NCBI RefSeq assembly: GCF_003589595.1
Contig: NW_020654972.1
Span: 11,213,670 to 11,277,669 of the forward strand
Reading direction: 5' to 3'
Source of the DNA: Hyposmocoma kahamanoa
Lineage: Eukaryota; Arthropoda; Insecta; Lepidoptera; Cosmopterigidae
DNA length: 64,000 nt
The notes under the pieces were generated by a model that was given only the letters and a program-made list of their open reading frames with translations, was not told the origin of the DNA and did no database searches. This document shows, piece after piece, positions 22,230 to 34,020 of the stretch. The position numbers and the translations under genes were made by a program. Numbering within the stretch: position 1 is the stretch's first letter; the number at the start of each line of letters is the position of its first letter.

Positions 22230-23350
22230 ACGTATTTTTATACAGTTGTCATTATTATAATGTTAGGCCTTTGTTAAACTGTAAATAATTTTAGAAGCAG
22301 CAGATCTCCTTGTAGAAAAGTTCGTCGCAGTGGCAAGGCAAAATATCAATTCTCTCCTAGCGCATCTTCGGTGAAAATGGACGGGATTGAAGAGGATGGG
22401 CGAGACGAGATTTGAAATATTTGTTGATGTAATATTGAGCCGTATTGCGCCTGCATAGACTCTTTATTAACTCTGCAACGGAAACACGATTCACGATGTC
22501 TCGCACGATATCGCGCGGGCCCGTGCGTACTCGCGATGCGAGATTGTGGGATGCAATCGCGTGCATTGAAATGTAAACGTTCACACATTTTCGAAATTAT
22601 ATAAATATTAGATATTTCAAAAAATGTACCTTGTGCTGTTTTCAAAAATATGTAATCACGACACCATTTTAAAAATGGTATATACTTTTATTTCAGAGAA
22701 TATAAACAGACTACAATCAATGAAAAATATATAGTCCTGGTGTCATACATGTATCCATATTATTTTCGTAGATATTTATACATTGCATATTATATATTTA
22801 TAATTGCATCAAGATGTACGAGATTAGGGTTGTGATTTTATCATAATTATGTAACCATTTTTAAAACATTGCATCGTTTTCAAAAATATTTATATATACA
22901 CTATATAGTAGCAATATAATGTAAACATACCAGCGCCAGTTGTAACCTTTTTTATAACATATTTGCTCGTAAAGTGGCTGAAATCACACCAATTTCAATA
23001 ACCTAATGTATTTCATTACGCACTTGTGCGTTATTGTAATGTAAAACGCACAAGTGCGTTATTGTAATGTAAAACGCACGAGTTTTTTTTTTTAATAAAG
23101 TACATGCACTGTTTTTTAAGATGCTCCGTCTAAAAAAGAACGATACTTTTTTAAATCTTTGCAAAGAGTTTTTATGTTAGAAAAGTGGTCAATATTTTAT
23201 GAATAAAATTAACTCTGGGAGATAAAATATAGTAAATAAACATTTAATTCTTTCATTTAATTAATTTTGACAATAAATTACAACCATTTATCTGTAACAA
23301 AAACACAAAAATATTAATTTACTTTATTAGTAATACTGGCTATTTTTATA
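22230..23350. other. Gene A 3' flank, AT-rich, no further gene
   Basis: The 3' untranslated region of gene A must begin here, but no strong AATAAA near the stop decides its end. A short tandem unit 'gcacaagtgcgttattgtaa' is doubled around 23020-23080. Confidence 0.35.
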
Positions 23351-23455
23351 CCTTTGCCTAAAAAAAAACGTTGGTGCGCGCGCATGGCTAATTTGTGGAC
23401 AAGTAAAAATTATTTCGCGCGCTTTTTCTTTTCGCTGTATTGTTTTTATTTGAAA

Positions 23456-25061
23456 ATGTCGTCAAGTAGTGATGAATTTATTAATTTGACACCGCCACAA
23501 GTCTTAAACGCAGCGAAAAAGGCTGCTCTAAGCCTCTTACCTGAAAAATCGACCGATAGATGCTTACAAGCGTATCAAAATTTCATCATATGGAAAACAA
23601 GCAAAGATGCAAATTCATTTTCAGAAAATGTGTTTTTAGCCTATTTCATGGAACTTTCTCAAAAATATAAGTCAAGCTCATTGTGGTGCTACTATTCAAT
23701 GCTAAAAAGCACTATGAAAACAAACCATGGTATTGATATCAAGTCGTACTCCAACTTGATAGCATTTCTAAAAAGACGCTCAAATGGCCATGTAAGTAAA
23801 AAGTCGAAAGTATTTTCGGCTGACAATATCAAGAAGTTCCTAAAAGAAGCTCCGGATTGGCGATATTTGGCAACAAAGGTCAGTTGAAACTAAATTATTG
23901 TTATTAATTTCTTTCACTTTCGTATTTCTTTACAATATAGGTGTTTATACGTTCTTTTTATCTCTTTTCAGGTTGTAGTAATATTCGGTATAAATGGGGC
24001 ATGTAGACGTCAAGAGTTGGCAAACATAACAACTAATGATGTCGAGAACCATGGGCGGGTTCTTCTTGTCCAGGTCAAAAACACAAAAAATAAAATTCCA
24101 AGGTCGTTCACAATACAGGGGCCTTTTTACGACGTAGTGAAGAAATACGAAGCGCTTCGTTCAACAAAAGCTAATTCCAACAGGTTTTTTCAAAATTACC
24201 AAAATGGAAAATGCACTAACCAACCCATTGGCATTAATAAATTGGGAGCAATGCCGAAAGAAATTGCCACTTTCTTAAATTTGCCTCAAGCACATGAATA
24301 CACAGGGCACAGTTTCAGAAGGTCCTCGGCTACATTGCTCGCCGATTCAGGTGCGGACTTATTGACACTAAAACGCCACGGAGGATTTTTTTTTTTTATA
24401 CATGACAGGCAAATGACTCCACTCCACCTGATGTTAAGTGGAAAGTGGTATCCAAACGCGAAGGAACCTAGTGCAGCGATGAAATCCTCACTGCACTAGC
24501 CACCCTCACCCTGCCTGCCTACAATATGCCTCTTCACGCCTCGTTTGAAGGACCCCATATCATAAGAGGGAGGGAAGACATGTGCCGGAAGGGAGTTCCA
24601 TTTATCAACCGTGCGGCAGAGAAAGGAGCCACCGAACCTTTTAGTACGCGATGGAATTCGGCAGGTAGTGAAACGGTGAGTTCCGAGCAGGAACGGGGAA
24701 GGGGGGATGAGGTTGAACAGCTCTTCAGAGCACTCACCATGGTACATGCGGTAAAAGGTGCTAAGCGATGCAACATCTCTACGCAGGTAGAGATGGATGG
24801 CGGTCAAGCAATGTAGCCGAAGGATACATAGAAGACTCGATAAGAAATAAAGAAGAAATTAGCTCTCGCATTACAAGGAACATAAATTTGGAGTCAAGTG
24901 TTGACTTTCAACCATCTACGAGCACACACGCGTACATTCCACCATCGTCGCCGCAGCCGCAACCGCCTCCGCCGCCGCCACCGACTGCAGAACTCTGTGG
25001 TCTCGTTTCTCCTACTTTCACTCAAGAGAGTTATGATATTATAAAGCCTGCTTGTAACTGA
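23456..25061 (+). pseudogene. Crypton-type tyrosine recombinase gene, interrupted by a LINE insertion
   Basis: Exon 1 (23456-23878, 141 codons, start M-S-S-S-S-D-E-F) carries an N-terminal SAM-like core-binding region. A 93-bp GT-AG intron (23879-23971) follows in phase 0. Exon 2 (from 23972) carries the catalytic part: G-A-C-R-R-Q-E-L (first Arg), H-S-F-R-R-S (H-x-x-R box) and L-K-R-H-G-G (second His). The frame is cut at 24386 by a minus-strand LINE fragment and resumes at 24795 with W-R-S-S-N-V-A-E-G-Y-I-E-D-S, which holds the expected nucleophilic Tyr. It ends after a Pro-rich tail at 25059-25061. Apart from the insert no stop breaks the frame. It may be a Crypton transposon or a domesticated derivative. 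Confidence 0.8.
24387..24794 (-). mobile_element. LINE 3' end inserted in the recombinase gene
   Basis: It begins with poly-T (24387-24398) and is minus-strand. The frame 24807-24496 gives F-Y-R-M-Y-H-G-E-C-S-E-E-L-F-N-L-I-P and W-N-S-L-P-A-H-V-F-P, the C-terminal end of a LINE ORF2. GGAT is duplicated at 24383-24386 and 24795-24798. The insert length is not a multiple of three. Confidence 0.85.
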
Positions 25062-25933
25062 GATTCACGTAAATCTGCTTCATCTTCGTCCTCATTTTCG
25101 AGAGGATAATTGAGCGTATAAATTCGTGACCGTCGACGTCGACCTTTGCAACTCTGCATTTGCCATCGGTACCTTGTATTAATGAAGTTATTTTTCCTAC
25201 TCTCCAATTCTCTCTGTTCTTGGTCTCACCTTTCAACTGCACGACATCACCCACTTTAGGAACACGATTTGAGACTACCCTTGGTTGTTTGTACGAGTGT
25301 TTGTACCTTTCTCTCAAGCTGGTGAGATAATGTGTGACAAACATTTTCTTAAATTCGTCCAATAGTTTGCGACCTTTCTTCCAGCTATTTATTAAATCGA
25401 GTTTCGTCGCTGTACCTACTATTTGTGACGTTGTTTGTCTGGGACGTAATATGACACAGTTGGCTAAACTTAGAAAATCTGCTGGCTTCAGGACATGTTC
25501 TGGATCTGGTCCAATCTTAGTCAAAGATCTGGAGTTGACGACTGCCTCGACTTCTTTTATCACAGTCGAGAGCTGAGACTCACTCAAGAGATGTTTCTCT
25601 AGTGTGCGTTTTGAGGCAGTGCTTCACAAGTGCAACTAGTCGTTCGTAAAAGCCACCATGCCACGGGGCCAGCTGTGGTATGAATTTCCACCGTATGTCA
25701 TTCTTCGTGCAATACGAACTTGACAAAACTTCGGCCATTAGCTTGAAATACGAAGCATTGTCAGAGAATATCAATTGTGGTAGTCTTCGCGTAGCTACAA
25801 ATTGTCTCCAAGCCAAAACACTTTCTTCTGCTGTTAAATCTTTGACGATCTCTAAGTGAACGGCGCGCACTGCTAAACAGGTCAGTAAACATACCCATCT
25901 TTTTTCTTTCCTACCATTGGTGTTCACATACAT
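25039..25933 (-). pseudogene. BEL/Pao integrase, catalytic core and C-terminal part
   Basis: Two overlapping minus-strand frames (25933-25580 and 25587-25039). The first holds the second catalytic Asp region (L-I-F-S-D-N-A-S-Y-F) and W-H-G-G-F-Y-E-R-L, with the catalytic Glu. The second is the typical Pao C-terminal domain (L-T-P-A-D-F-like K-P-A-D-F-L, then V-G-D-V-V-Q-L-K and R-V-A-K-V-D). A frameshift separates them. Confidence 0.8.
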
Positions 25934-26077
25934 TGGTCCAAAGTTGTCAATACCCGTAAATGCGAATGGAGTACTATAGTTTACTCTCTCTACAGGTAAT
26001 GCTGGTGTATGTGGAAGTTTGTACGGGCTACTTCCGTGTTTTATGCATTGTGGGCAACGTTTCAGGACCTTCTGTAC

Positions 26078-26782
26078 TTATGCTCTTCCATGAGGTATCC
26101 AATACTGGTTTCGTATGATACTCAATGTGTGTGAAACACCAATGTGGTAGTTCTTTTCATGAGTTTCTTGTATAATTTTGTTTATGAACTCACTATCTTT
26201 GGGTAGAAGAACTGGATGTTTCATGTCATATGGCCAGATTGTATGTGCCATACGTCCCTTTGATCTGAGAACACCGTCTACATCCAAGAACAGGCCTAAA
26301 TTTCTAGATAAGTTTGTTTCTTTACCAGCTACTTCTTGTGGGAAGTATTCGGCTTGAAGTTTCTTTATATCGGTGGTATGTCTATCAAGAAGGTTGCAAC
26401 GATGTTCACTCTCTTCTTGCAGAGGCACGTCAGAGCAGTCAATGCCTATGTCAAATGAGTCATCAGCACTAAGTTCTCCTCCCACAAACATGTCATCTGG
26501 ACTGTCGAAGTCCTGAGCCTCCCCAGCCGAAAATAGCGTACAATGGCTGTTAGTTTGTCTTGTGTGTGGCCAAAGACTTTCTTCCTTCAGAAGGAAGTCA
26601 GGTCCATTAAACCACAGTTCCTTCTTTTGGTCCCAGAGTTCGGGTCGCGTGGCAACGTCAGCTGGGTTGACATCTGTGTTAATGTAGCACATTTTACCAT
26701 GATGGTTTTCTTTAATTTCATTAACTCTTCTGTTAACAAACGGAGGAAGCAGTTTATTGGATTTCATCCAGCTAAGAACCAC
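26078..26782 (-). pseudogene. BEL/Pao RNase H end and integrase zinc-binding part
   Basis: A 234-residue minus-strand frame with V-N-P-A-D-V-A-T-R, a Pao-family motif after RNase H, then G-V-S-H-T-L-S-I-I-R, which resembles the HHCC-side of integrase. It is cut off from the preceding frame (27652-26795) by a stop near 26783-26794. Confidence 0.75.
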
Positions 26783-26794
26783 TAGACTATCAGT

Positions 26795-27884
26795 CTATAA
26801 ATATTGTCTTAGGATTAGTAGGTCAATGTTGCTTCTGACGTATTTTAATAGCCTGCTTCCAACCAAGTAACCTAACAGTTCCAATTTGGGCATTTTCAAA
26901 TTATCTCTCTCTTCAATTGGTGTGACGTGTGTCTTGGACATTATCAGAGCCAATTTGTTGCCATTGCTCCTTAAGTAAACCACAGCGGCATATGCTTTTG
27001 TAGATGCATCTGTAAAGCAGTGAAGCTGGTATTCACTGTCACCATGGGAGTAAATACCACCAACATATCTGGGTATGACAACGTGTTTAGCTTTCTGTAA
27101 ATTTTCTCTGACAATGTCAAGTTTCTGTATCAAGTCATCAGGGAGAATGTCATCCCATTTTAATTTCCTCGTGCATGTTTCTTGAAATACGAGTTTTGCA
27201 GAAAGTACCAATGGAGATACAAAACCACAGGGATCGTAAATACGAGCTAATGTTTTTAGAACCTTTCGTTTCGTATTAACTGAAGACTCAAATTCAGAGC
27301 TCTCATTTGATTTTAGTTTCAGTGTGTCTGTATCTAAATGCCATATCAAACCAAGCACTTTGGTTTCCTTTGTCACTTTGGCTATATGTTCTTCAAGTAC
27401 AGTCTTGAGGAAGTGCTTATCATTAGACAACCAATATCTAATGTTCATTGAAATCTGATTAAATGTGTCTTTAGTCTGATGATAGATATTCTGAGCTTGA
27501 TTCGTTGTTTCGGTACCTGTCATTAAATTATCGACATAGCATTTAGTAGCAATTTCTTTAAGCTGTTTCTCATTTGTGCTGGACATATGATATCTAATGG
27601 TAGCAGTGAGAAGAAATGGACTAGATATTATACCAAAAGGTACTCTTACCACTCAAAGGTTCCTTTTCTATGTTTTTTACCCACAAGAAACGTGTTACTT
27701 CTCTGTCATCCTCTTGGAGTCCAATTTGGAGGAATGCCTTCTCTACATCTGCTACAATTCCTACTTTCTTTGTCCTGAACTTAAGCAGTAGGACTGTCAG
27801 GTCTTCCAACATTGAAGGTCCGCTGTAAAGACACTCATTTAAACTTTTATTTCCCACTATCTTAGCAGAAGCATCATAGACCAT
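26795..27884 (-). pseudogene. BEL/Pao reverse transcriptase and RNase H
   Basis: Frames 27884-27621 and 27652-26795 cover the palm (V-Y-D-A-S-A-K, then D-V-E-K-A-F-L-Q-I) and the region with C-Y-V-D-N-L-M-T-G. The usual box is YVDD, so the second metal-binding Asp is replaced by Asn. RNase H begins at C-F-T-D-A-S-T-K-A-Y-A. The two frames overlap with a frameshift. Confidence 0.8.
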
Positions 27885-28918
27885 CGACCTCTCTTACCTT
27901 CCGGTCGTACCATGTGGTGAGGTAAATAGTGAATTAGAGTTGTTAGTTGAGAAGCACTAGTTTTATTGGCTGGCACAATTTCAATGATATTTGCTTCTAA
28001 TTGTTCTTTTAGGATATTGTCATACTCATGAAGAGTCCCTAAATTTGTTCTCTTCAATAGACCTTTTAGCCTTCCATATGCCAGTCCATAGTTGTATGGA
28101 AGATCCGGTGGGTACTCAATCCATGGCCATTTTACATGATATCTGCCCTCTTTGTATTGAACTGTGCTATTAAAATGTCTTACAGCTTCCTCTTGTTGTG
28201 TGGCTTTGGGAGAATCCGAGATGCCTATACTTTCGAGAGCCCACAGGAATTTAACATCAATATTTCTTAATGGCAGATCGGGTTCAATGTGATTACTTAA
28301 ACTTGGATCATGACATTGACAATAAGTTACAATGGACAGTACGTCACGTTCTTTAATTTGAGTCATATTTCCAGTGACAATCCACCCGAAATCAGAGTCA
28401 ATTAAGTATAGACACTCATCGATTCTTATGTTACTCTTGCGTATGAATGAGAAATAGCTATCATTGCCAATCAACAGGTGGATTCTTTGGCCAAGTGTAA
28501 AATCATCAGCTACCACATCAACAATATTATTATTGTTGAGTGAAGGTACGGGTAATTCATCATTTATATGAGATACAATATTGACCCTTAATTTCCTTTT
28601 AATTCCACGTTTCGTCTCAATAATGATATCAGCAGATGGACTTATAATTTCCTTTGGTTTTGAAGATCCAAACGTGTAGATCGTGAGCATATCGTCTTGG
28701 TCAGGGATCAGTTGTAATTCCCTTGCAGCCTTTTCTGTTATGTAACTCCTTTGGCTGCCACTGTCCAGGAGGAGTCTGCCACTTTTCTCAATGTGACTAT
28801 TTGGATTGTACAACTTGACGACTGCTGTTATCGTTCTGTGGGCAAAGAAGGGAATGATGATTTCTTTTACAACTGAAGCAAATCTTATTTGATTTGCATT
28901 TATTAGCATTATGACCAA
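27857..28918 (-). pseudogene. BEL/Pao aspartic protease (DUF1758-like) and RT start
   Basis: A 353-residue frame. L-L-D-S-G-S-Q-R-S-Y is the protease active site, followed by a flap-containing region ('L-L-I-G-N-D') and the linker to RT ending with the typical P-H-H-M-V-R-P box. Confidence 0.8.
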
Positions 28919-29300
28919 TTTGAAGGCATCGGAAACATCGATTCTTCAATTTGTTTTTTCTTTCTTCTATGGTCTTCACGTTGGGACATAAGCTGGTAAA
29001 ATGTTCCAGATCACCACAGAAGAGGCAAGGTAGTTTCTGTCGTTTTGCCTTTGAGTCCGTTGCCAAAGCCGTTGTTCCCCTTTTAGGTTCCCATTTGCGC
29101 TTTTGATTTTGTTGATCCTTCCTTTCCCTGTTAGCATGTTTCTTTGCCTTTGTGCGAGACTGTATGTGTAAAGCTTCAGTTGAAGCTGCTTCAACTGTGA
29201 AATCAAGTTGAGGAGTATGAGGTTCCGCCTCTTCTTTGGCCATTATGATACGCTCCAAACCACTCAGCATTTCCTTGACAGACCCGTCAGTCCTACACAT
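28797..29300 (-). pseudogene. BEL/Pao gag, zinc-knuckle part
   Basis: The frame contains three Cys-His knuckle-like motifs: C-L-F-C-G-D-L-E-H-F-T-S-L-C, C-F-R-C-L-Q-I-G-H-N-A-N-K-C and C-F-S-C-K-R-N-H-H-S-L-L-C, preceded by a Lys-rich stretch. It is out of frame with the N-terminal gag part at 30101-29574. Confidence 0.8.
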
Positions 29301-29573
29301 AATTTTAAGTTCATATCTTACTTGATCTGGAAACTTTTATAAAATCATAAACCGCAAGTGGTTCGCTTCTGTATTTTCACCAAGAGACGTCAAAGTTCTT
29401 AGATAACGCTGAATTATGTTGAATGTTGTTCTACAATCGGTCGCAGAATCTCCTGCCTTAAGTGTTTCACTCAATGCCTTGTAATGGGTATCAATCACAA
29501 AGTTTTTGCTTTCCGAACCTATGCTTCAGCATATCTATAGCAATTTGAAGGTTCATTTGTTACACAAACACCT

Positions 29574-30101
29574 TTAACAACGTCTCGAGCTGTTACCATC
29601 TAGACAACCTAAGAGATAGGCTAGTTGATCCACAGGTTTAATGTCTCTGGTTAAGACACTGGCTTCAAATCCGTCCCAAAATTCACTGAAACTTAAAATA
29701 TCGCCATCAAATCTGGGAAGAGTCAAAATAGGGAGCTTTGTAACATGACTGTGAGTAGGTTCCTGATCCTGGCCTTTCTGGTTGACGTGGTAGAAAGTTT
29801 CTACAGATATAAGAGCCTCTTCAGCTCGGCCCTGCATGTCAATTGCGGCGGTAATTAAGTCGTCCTTGGGATCAGGTGCCTCAACATATTTCTCCAAGTC
29901 TCTATTTATGTTATCTAAATTAAGTCTTAGACCTAACTTTATTTTAATCACATCTTCTAAATCGACTTCTTCTTTGGTGGCCAGGGAATTGGCCTGCGCC
30001 ACCAACTGTTTTAATTTGTTAAATATAGTTGCAGCCGAGACTTTAGTAGACGCTCCATAATTAATCTTCCAAGTAAATAAATTACTCCGACGTGACGTCA
30101 C
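29574..30101 (-). pseudogene. BEL/Pao gag, N-terminal part (DUF1759-like)
   Basis: A 175-residue frame with L-P-I-L-T-L-P-R-F-D-G-D-I-L-S-F-S-E-F-W-D, the hallmark of the DUF1759 segment of Pao gag. No ATG starts it; the sequence just upstream reads ttgttacag, an acceptor-like site, so the first codons may come from a spliced leader. Confidence 0.75.
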
Positions 30102-30349
30102 TGTAACAATTTTCGATCATTACAGTCAAAATTTTTTTTTACATTGTACCTAAATATTGCGTGCAGTAACTTGTGTGTACTTACCGCAAAGATTGCGACT
30201 ATTCTTTAATTAGGAGCAATTTCTAGGCGCGCTTGTAACCACACGGTGGCGTGAATATAAACCTATTCCCAAAACTCGGCGATTTAAAAACACTGTTTAA
30301 CACTCGTATATACGTTATTATTTCCTACATATAAGAGCTCAAACTTAAA

Positions 30350-31460
30350 CATAATCTCGCAGAACATACGAAGCATATATTCTAATTTTGTTGATTTTGA
30401 AATAACACTATCACAATTAAAAGTTAACATAGATATTATTATCCTTACTGAATGTCGACTTAATCTAAATAAACCTGTGCCAAACTTACCTAATTACATA
30501 TCTTATCTTACGACTAACCTACACAATCAGAATGACGGCGTTGTAGCGTATGTAAAAACTATTCGTCAGGGAGTCAAAGTCAATGAAATAAATTTAACTC
30601 ATGCCACTTGTTTAGAGATCATAATTGGTAATAGCTTGATTCTTGGTGTATATCGATCCCCTTCGAACCCCAATGCCGAAGATTTTGTTAACTCATTAAA
30701 TAATTACCTCGAAACTAAAAAATCATCACCTAATATTATTATTACTGGCGATATTAATATAAACATAATATTTAGAGATATTCAACAATCGAACGAAATA
30801 AGAAATAGATACAACTATCTTACAACTTTAATAACGCATGGAATTGATGCAGGTCATATATTACCTACGCGCGGGCAAGCTTGTCTTGATCATTTTATGA
30901 CAAAACTTAACAAGGAACGTTCTTCCGCTGTTATTAATACATCGATAACAGATCATCTTATGATATTTCTGAATTTATCGGACACTTTCAAATTTTCTTC
31001 TGCAATCAAAACAAAAACTATTCTAAATTATGAAAGTGCACTAAAAAGTATAGAAAAGCAGAATTTATATGATTTATTTCACCAAAACAGGGACCCTAAT
31101 GTTATTACCGAACTTATGATCGCAAAAATTTCCACAACTCTTATAGAGCATACTAAAATTCTTACCATTTCTAGGAACAGAAGAATAATTAAACCATACA
31201 TAACGGAGGGAGTTCTCCGATGTATTATAAATAGAAACAACATGCAAAAGAGCTTGAAGATGGATCCTAAAAATAAAATTCTACGTGTAACTTATAAGAG
31301 ATATAGGAATTACTGTACTACCTTAATGAAAAAACTAAAAAGAAAATATGAACGGGACAAGTTAGCGAAGTCAACTAAAAATAATAAAACCCTTTGGAAA
31401 ACAATTAACGAAATTACCTCTTTTAAAGCAAATAAAACTACTAAATATCAATCTCCTTAA
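30350..31460 (+). pseudogene. LINE endonuclease domain
   Basis: One open frame of about 370 codons, 5' truncated. It shows the order of an APE-type endonuclease and continues into the linker before RT. It ends at TAA 31458-31460 and RT resumes in another frame. Confidence 0.75.
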
Positions 31461-31476
31461 TCACTCCGCGACACCT

Positions 31477-33354
31477 TTGTTATCTGTTAACTATGTCAAC
31501 AAATATTTCGCTAGTATTGGTCATAGTTTAGCTACGGAAATATTATCCCAGGCCAGTTCTCAGGGCAAATACTGTCTCTCTTACACATCACCATCCACAC
31601 AAATTTCATCTTTTGTGCTCTTGGACACTGATCCATCTGAAATTGAAAGCATTCTAATGAGCCTGAATTCCAACAGCTCTCATGGTTGGGATAACATACC
31701 CACTGCTTTCCTTAAGGAAGGTAAATACATTTTTGTACCTTTACTTAGTCACCTAGCGAACTTGTGCTTTAACACAGGTATCTTCCCTACTTCATTAAAA
31801 AAATCAATTGTGACACCGGTTTACAAGGGTGGAGACAGAGACGATGTAAATAACTATCGCCCAATATCGGTACTGAACTGCATATCTAAAATTCTAGAAA
31901 AATTAATAAATATTTGGCTAATCAATTATCTAAATAAATATAAAATTTTGTCTAATAACCAATTTGGGTTTCGTAAACATCTTTCAACAGAAGATGCTGT
32001 AATCTCACTCACTTCTCTTATAGTAAAAAATTTAGATATAGGAAAAAATGTCTTAGTGTTATCTTAAAAAGGCATTCGACACCGTCTCCGTTTCCATTCT
32101 TTTACAAAAACTTGAGAATGTGGGCATTCGCGGTAGTACATTGGATCTGCTGCAAAGTTATTTAACGGATCGAACGCAACAGGTTAGAGTAGGTGATTTT
32201 ATAAGCGAGGATGAGAATATAACTTTCGGAGTTCCTCAGGGGAGTGTTTTAGGACCAACCCTATTTCTCATTTATATAAATGACTTATCGAACATAACAC
32301 TAAATTTCGGTCAAACTTTTTGCTATACTGATGATACTGCGATTGTGTTTACTGGAGATACGTGGGAAGAGGTCCGTAGTAATGCAAATCTGGGACTAAA
32401 AAAGGTTGATACTTGGCGTAATACGAACCTTCTTACATTAAATACGTTACAAACCAAATTTATTTGCTTCTCCATTCGCAATAGTACCTGACTGAACCAG
32501 AGAATAACTTTATTCTTAAAGTTCATAACTGTGACAGCGTCGATAATGACTGTACTTGCCCGATTATTACAAAGGTTGATAAAACTAAGTACCTTGGTGT
32601 AGTTCTAGACCAAAATTTGTCATGGTACCCTCATCTAGACTTAGTGTCTATCAGAATTAGGAAGTCGATATGGATGTTTAAAACACTACGTCACTCTACA
32701 GATAAAGACCTAATAACAAAAATTTACATTGCCTTAGCTCAATCAGTACTAACATACTGCATTCCAATCTGGGGTGGAGCTGTTAAATCAAAATTTATAC
32801 ATTTAGAAAGAGCTCAGAGATCACTACTAAAAGTAATGTATTTCAAACCGTTTAGATATCCCACTGACGACCTCTATAAATTTTCTACAGTCCTGACAGT
32901 GAGAAAATTATATATACTACTAGTAATTTTGAAATTCCACAGAAGTCTAAGTTATGACCCTTGCGTAATGAAAAAAAGAAGAAGCAATTTTATGATTCCC
33001 TACGATAATGTTAAAACAACTTTTGCTAGTAGACAATTTAATAGACGTGCATCGTACCTGTACACTAAAATTAATAAAATTCTCTTAATTTATCCTTTAA
33101 AGACCCACGATTGCAAAAAAGTTGTGTATGACTGGCTACAGACCCTAAATTATAACGAGACTGAATCCATTATGGACATCGTACAAAAGATTGTAAACAC
33201 CACACACGCACACACACACATACACACCCACACACACGCACACATACACACATACACCAACACACACACACACACACTCTTACATATACACACCCATAAT
33301 CACACACACATTATACACATACAATTTCAAATTTTATTTTATTTTTTGTCTTAA
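31477..33354 (+). pseudogene. LINE reverse transcriptase, three frames
   Basis: Segments 31477-32067, 32120-32491 and 32617-33354 cover RT from the fingers to the C-terminal end. The active-site box reads Y-T-D-D; Ala to Thr at the variable position need not destroy activity. The two frame breaks do inactivate it. The last 40 codons are a CA-repeat translation. Confidence 0.8.
33199..33320. repeat. (CA)n-rich microsatellite
   Basis: Interrupted CA repeats (cacacacgcacacacacacat and similar) inside the 3' part of the LINE. Confidence 0.9.
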
Positions 33355-33619
33355 ATTTTTATCTTATTTTAATTAATCTAGATTAGCTAAGTTACCTAAG
33401 CTTACCTAACTTACCTGGTCACATAGTACCCTAACTAGGAAGAGCGGGGTCTCCTAGCACAAGCAATTAGTTTGCTTAAAAGGAGTTCCCCTGCAAACTT
33501 GCTGTAAACTAGGTTTAAGAAAACGTAAATAAACACTTTTTATTTTTAGGAATGAAACTATTTTTCCGGATTTAAATCGCGTATATTTGTTTTTTCAAAC
33601 AAACCGACGTTTCGGGCCC

Positions 33620-33654
33620 TTTACAGGTCCCATGGTCACCATGGGACCTGTAAA
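33620..33654. repeat. Perfect 16-bp palindrome with TCA loop
   Basis: The arms TTTACAGGTCCCATGG and CCATGGGACCTGTAAA are separated by TCA. It follows 'gacgtttcgggccc' and lies between the LINE and the BEL-like leader. Confidence 0.95.
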
Positions 33655-33769
33655 TATAAATAAATAAAAATAAAAATAAATGACCAAAAATAGTTTCATT
33701 CCTATGTATAACAATCGCGAAAACCTAAGAACTTTTTATTTTTATTATTTTTATTTATTTCCTGATATT

Positions 33770-34016
33770 GTCACTTTTCACATGCAAAACTGAGACAATT
33801 TATGTATTAAGAACAATTTCGAGGCGTAAATAGAACTTCTACGAAAGAAACCACGTGTCGCCGTGGATGTAAACTTTTCACAAATCTCGCAAAAGTTAGA
33901 ACACGGTTAAACACTTGTTTAAACGTGTTCCTTCGCACGTTTCACACTATTATTTACGACAAAACACAATATTTCACGAAATAACTGTACATGAAACGCG
34001 GAAAAAAAAATGCCAG
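33770..34016 (-). mobile_element. BEL/Pao-like 5' leader fragment
   Basis: 'acaatttcgaggcg', 'aaccacgtgtcgccgtggatg', 'taaac...aatctcgc' and 'gttaaacacttg' follow each other as in 30213-30310, allowing for substitutions. It is either part of the same BEL element, split by the LINE, or a second relic. The errantivirus has inserted at its left border. Confidence 0.45.
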
Positions 34017-34020
34017 CCGG
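34017..34020. repeat. Target site duplication CCGG of the errantivirus, left
   Basis: CCGG directly before the 5' LTR recurs directly after the 3' LTR at 41344-41347. Confidence 0.9.

Larger units (their letters stand above)
25039..30101 (-). mobile_element. BEL/Pao LTR retrotransposon, decayed, LTRs not seen
   Basis: Reading from right to left on the minus strand, gag-like protein (30101-29574), gag with zinc knuckles (29300-28797), aspartic protease and the start of reverse transcriptase (28918-27857), RT (27884-27621 and 27652-26795), RNase H/integrase start (26782-26078) and integrase (25933-25039) follow in BEL/Pao order. The frames shift at each border and stops intervene, so it cannot make a full polyprotein. 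No LTR pair was found. A 5' leader-like sequence at 30170-30330 resembles 33770-33940. Confidence 0.85.
30350..33540 (+). mobile_element. Jockey-like LINE, 5' truncated, with endonuclease and reverse transcriptase
   Basis: Open text from about 30353 gives the AP endonuclease domain (I-I-L-T-E-C-R-L, G-V-Y-R-S-P-S, I-T-G-D-I-N-I-N, S-I-T-D-H-L). RT follows in 31477-32491: N-Y-R-P-I-S-V-L, F-G-F-R-K, F-D-T-V, G-V-P-Q-G-S-V-L-G and Y-T-D-D-T-A. The C-terminal part is at 32617-33354 (K-Y-L-G-V-V-L-D). Frames shift near 31460, 32067 and 32491. A CA-rich stretch (33199-33320) ends the open part. The element sits between the BEL relic and the errantivirus and seems to have entered BEL-related sequence. 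Confidence 0.85.
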
